The notes under the pieces were generated by a model. That model saw only the letters and a program-made list of their open reading frames with translations, searched no databases and was not told the origin of the DNA. Both the position numbers and the translations under genes were made by a program. Shown here in pieces: positions 21,998-24,559 of a DNA stretch of 24,559 nucleotides. The stretch is from Chrysochromulina parva (Eukaryota > Haptophyta > Prymnesiales > Chrysochromulinaceae). Location of the stretch: assembly GCA_002887195.1 (NCBI GenBank), contig PJAB01000533.1:1-24559 (forward strand). Reading direction: 5' to 3'. Every line of letters begins with the position of its first letter. Position 1 is the first letter of the stretch.

Positions 21998-24559
21998 TCA
22001 CTCAAAGTCGGACGGCGAGGATGGCCGGGCAGCGGCAGGCAGCTCAGCTGCGGCCTCGCCCTTGTCGACGACTGTTGCTGGTGAGTGTGACCTGATCAGC
22101 GACTCGGCGCCCGACACGGCGCCGCCCCCGACGGGCTGCGCGTGTCGGTGCAACAGGGGCGGCGGCCGGTCCCCCCCCCTATGCCCAGGCTCGTATGCGA
22201 GCGAGTGCTCAGGTGTGAATAGCTCCGGTGTGAATGGCTCGCCGTGCGAGGGCTCAGAGGGCGCCCACGACGGCGCTTGGCGAGCGGGCTGCTCTCGTGC
22301 GCCGAGGGGCTGCCCCTCCTGGAGAGGGTGCCCCGGGGGCGGTGCCCTGTGAATAGCTGGGGTGTGAATAGCTGGGGTGTGAATAGCTGTAGCTGGGGTG
22401 TGACGGCCTTGGTGCTCGCCGGCCGCAGTCACGGCGGCGATGGCACGGCGCGCCCGCTCCTGCATCGGATCGGAGGGATCCCACGCGCCGCCGTAGATGG
22501 CCTTGCCGGCGGCGGAGCGCGCAGCGAGCGTCGCAGCGACCGATGCGCGGCCGGAACCCATAGGGAGCGGCCGACGCGGGTAGGCGCCGTCGTGGGCGCT
22601 GGGAGGCGCCGCGCCGGTGCGCGGCGACGTGACGCCGGCGCCCACGACGACGCCGAGACCGGCGCCCACGACGGCGCTCGAGGGGCCACGCGGCGTAGCG
22701 GAGGTAGGGCGAGACGCAGACGGAGTTGACGGAGTTGACGAATCCGGTGGCGGTGGGCAGAAGCCGAGCCTCGGGCCGTTGAGGCCCTCGCGCACCGGCG
22801 CCGCCGTGATTGACGAAGCCGAGGAGTGGGGAGGCGCGCCGACGCCATGCTCGACGCTCACCACGGCGCTCCCCACGGCGCTCGCCACGGCGCTCTCGGC
22901 CGGTGGCCGACGATCAGCCTGCCGTCGTGCGTCCGCACGCGCCGAGGCGGGGCGGGGGGGCGCCGCCACGCGCGCTGTGACGGGCGCCGCCTCGCGCGCC
23001 GTGACGGGCGCCGCCTCGCGTGCCCGCAAGGGCGCGGCGAGGGAGCTGCTCACGCCGGCGCTGCTCGAGACCGCGCCCGACACGGCGCGCGCGCTCTGCG
23101 GCAGCGCGCCTGCTGACCGATTGGTGTGAACAGACTGATGGGTGTGAGCAGCCCGAGCGGCGCACGCGCCGCTGCCCTGCGGCGTCGGGCTGGCTCGAGT
23201 ACTGCTCGGTACGGCGCTCGAGATCGCATCTCGGCGGCTGAGCTCGGAGGTACCGTCGATGAGCGCCGTCGTGGGCGCGCGCGCCGTCGTGGGCGCGTGC
23301 GCCGTCGTGGGCGCTGGCTGTCCGTCCGACGATGCATGCGGATGGCATGCTGCGCGCATCGACGCCATCTCCACCGGGTCCGTGGCTTCGATGGCGGCCT
23401 TGGCGGCAGCAGCGGCGTGCGCCGTCGGCTTGCTCACCACAGCGCTCGCCACCTGCCGCGTCGCCGCCCTCCCCTTGGCCGCCACCATGATGGGATGTTC
23501 GGAGGCGGCGGCGGCGGGGCGCTGTGGTGAGCGCTGCGATGAGGAGCGCTGTGGCGAGCGCGACGACTGGTCCTCTGGTGAGGCGCGGCGCACGCCTTTG
23601 ATGGTCATCGGGTGGGGCGCATTCGCAGGGTCAGCCGCGGCGCTCGAGATGAGCGAGCTCGCCGCCTGCGTCATCGCCTGATGAGCTTCGTGCTCTTCGG
23701 TCGCAGCATGACGCCACGCGCACTCCCCTCGAAGCACGCGCCGCTCCATTCGATCTCGCGCCCAGCGAGATATGGACACCGACGTGGCACGAAGCTTCGG
23801 AAGCATGGCGCCCATAGTAACGGCCAGCAACTGCTGGGGCGTCTGCGCGGTGGCCGCCGGACGCAGTGTAGAGACGGCTAGACCGACCTCGCCGACGCCG
23901 CCGTCGGCCGCGCCGCCGCCCTCACCGACGCCGCCTTCGGCCGCCTCGCCGCCGACCTCTAGTGCGGCCGCGACGCTCGGGGCGCCCGCGACGGCGCCGG
24001 TGGCGCCCGCGGCAGCGCCGGTGGCGCCCACGACGGCGCCGGTGGAACTTGTGGAACTTGAGAGCCCCTCGAAGAAACGGACAAAGGCGGCAAAGAAGGC
24101 GCTCAGGACGGCGCCCTGCGCGCGGAGCACGAGGAGTTTCCATCTCCAGCCGAGCTGCATGCTGCGCGCGGCGGCGGCCTCGTTCACAGCCTGCTCCAGG
24201 CTGTGAACCGAGCGGGTCGCCACTGTGAAGACGCCAGCGAGCGGCGCCGGCAAGGTCGGCGGCGGCGCATCACTCGCGGGGGAGTTGGGGCGAGCTCGGG
24301 GGGGGGAGGTCGAGATCCCCTTGCCGTAGCCCGGAGGCGCCGTCCCGAGCGCGCACTGGTACGCGCCGGCGACGTTCTCGGAGGCGAGCACGATGGTGCC
24401 CGGCACAGCGGGGGCGGGGCGCGAGCCGTTGACGACGGGACGAAGCCCGAGCTCCGGCGCCACCCTGTGCACCGCAAGCCCGGGGGCAGGTGGCTGGGGG
24501 TACCTCCGTGACGTGGCCGCAGTCGCCGCCGGCATCGGCATCGGCGCCCCCGCCCCCGG
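21998..24559 (-). CDS. Large Ala/Pro/Ser-rich, mostly disordered ORF, probably 5'-partial
   Basis: At least 847 residues are open from ATG 24541, and the frame stays open to the window edge, so the true start may lie outside. Composition is dominated by Ala, Pro, Ser, Gly, Val and Arg. It has local internal repeats: AREAAPVTAREAAPVTAR, SPQRSSSQRSPQRP, HTPAIHTPAIHR, HAPTTARAPTTA, and a Gly/Ala run at ~170-200. One hydrophobic helix (WKLLVLRAQGAVLSAFFAAF, about residues 133-152) could be a membrane anchor. No domain was recognised. Frames on the plus strand are also long here because of GC bias, so coding status rests on the exceptional length and amino-acid-level repeats. It may also hide unrecognised introns. 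Confidence 0.5.
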   Translation of the reverse strand, partial: PGAGAPMPMPAATAATSRRYPQPPAPGLAVHRVAPELGLRPVVNGSRPAPAVPGTIVLASENVAGAYQCALGTAPPGYGKGISTSPPRARPNSPASDAPPPTLPAPLAGVFTVATRSVHSLEQAVNEAAAARSMQLGWRWKLLVLRAQGAVLSAFFAAFVRFFEGLSSSTSSTGAVVGATGAAAGATGAVAGAPSVAAALEVGGEAAEGGVGEGGGAADGGVGEVGLAVSTLRPAATAQTPQQLLAVTMGAMLPKLRATSVSISRWARDRMERRVLRGECAWRHAATEEHEAHQAMTQAASSLISSAAADPANAPHPMTIKGVRRASPEDQSSRSPQRSSSQRSPQRPAAAASEHPIMVAAKGRAATRQVASAVVSKPTAHAAAAAKAAIEATDPVEMASMRAACHPHASSDGQPAPTTAHAPTTARAPTTALIDGTSELSRRDAISSAVPSSTRASPTPQGSGACAARAAHTHQSVHTNRSAGALPQSARAVSGAVSSSAGVSSSLAAPLRAREAAPVTAREAAPVTARVAAPPRPASARADARRQADRRPPAESAVASAVGSAVVSVEHGVGAPPHSSASSITAAPVREGLNGPRLGFCPPPPDSSTPSTPSASRPTSATPRGPSSAVVGAGLGVVVGAGVTSPRTGAAPPSAHDGAYPRRPLPMGSGRASVAATLAARSAAGKAIYGGAWDPSDPMQERARRAIAAVTAAGEHQGRHTPATAIHTPAIHTPAIHRAPPPGHPLQEGQPLGAREQPARQAPSWAPSEPSHGEPFTPELFTPEHSLAYEPGHRGGDRPPPLLHRHAQPVGGGAVSGAESLIRSHSPATVVDKGEAAAELPAAARPSSPSDFE

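Noticed and set aside
22244..24206. Several 140-170-codon plus-strand frames opposite the Ala/Pro-rich ORF
   Set aside because: Compositional shadows in GC-rich DNA; shorter than the minus-strand frame and without recognisable domains.

Overview
The window looks like nuclear DNA of a GC-rich microalga with a secondary plastid. A haptophyte is my best guess; a pelagophyte or dinoflagellate is possible. The evidence is spliceosomal introns, a protein with a signal-plus-transit-like leader, a mitochondrial holocytochrome c synthase, a pentameric ligand-gated channel carrying the 'CDDGGPGSE..GTDC.DCGPR' cysteine modules I associate with such algae, and an endoglycoceramidase-type hydrolase. No bacterial operon, tRNA, rRNA, transposase or CRISPR array was seen. 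The species call is inference.

Layout: 1-1085 has no recognisable gene. 1086-6196 (-) is an 11-exon calpain-type cysteine protease with three domain-III/C2L modules. It diverges across about 250 bp from a 4-exon major-facilitator transporter (6448-9560, +). The transporter converges on an intronless coiled-coil protein (10028-11740, -), with a strong inverted repeat between them. Then come, all on minus: a 5-exon GH5 endoglycoceramidase-like enzyme (12033-14174), an intronless 1382-residue channel with cysteine-rich N-terminus and C-terminal EF-hand (14905-19053), a holocytochrome c synthase fused to a twin-CX9C domain (19467-20669), a plastid/secretory-leader protein of unknown function (20966-21715), and an Ala/Pro/Ser-rich ORF that runs off the right edge (21998-24559).

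The most unusual feature is the introns. All 17 introns I reconstructed lie in three genes (calpain, transporter, GH5); the other five ORFs have none. Almost all of these introns are built from short tandem units whose transcribed strand carries CTGAT (branch-point-like), in genes on either strand. Several also contain extra copies of their own exon-intron boundaries. In 12 of 17 cases the downstream exon begins with GT, and it usually resembles the first bases of the intron just removed, so the intron sits between direct repeats that contain the splice sites. This suggests intron birth and growth by duplication of AG|GT segments, and it creates tandem or recursive-looking splice sites.

The genes do not form a pathway. 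Shared themes are calcium-linked signalling (calpain, EF-hand channel), membrane lipid or solute handling (endoglycoceramidase, transporter) and mitochondrial cytochrome c maturation. All exon boundaries were read by eye from protein-family continuity and splice dinucleotides; none has transcript support here.
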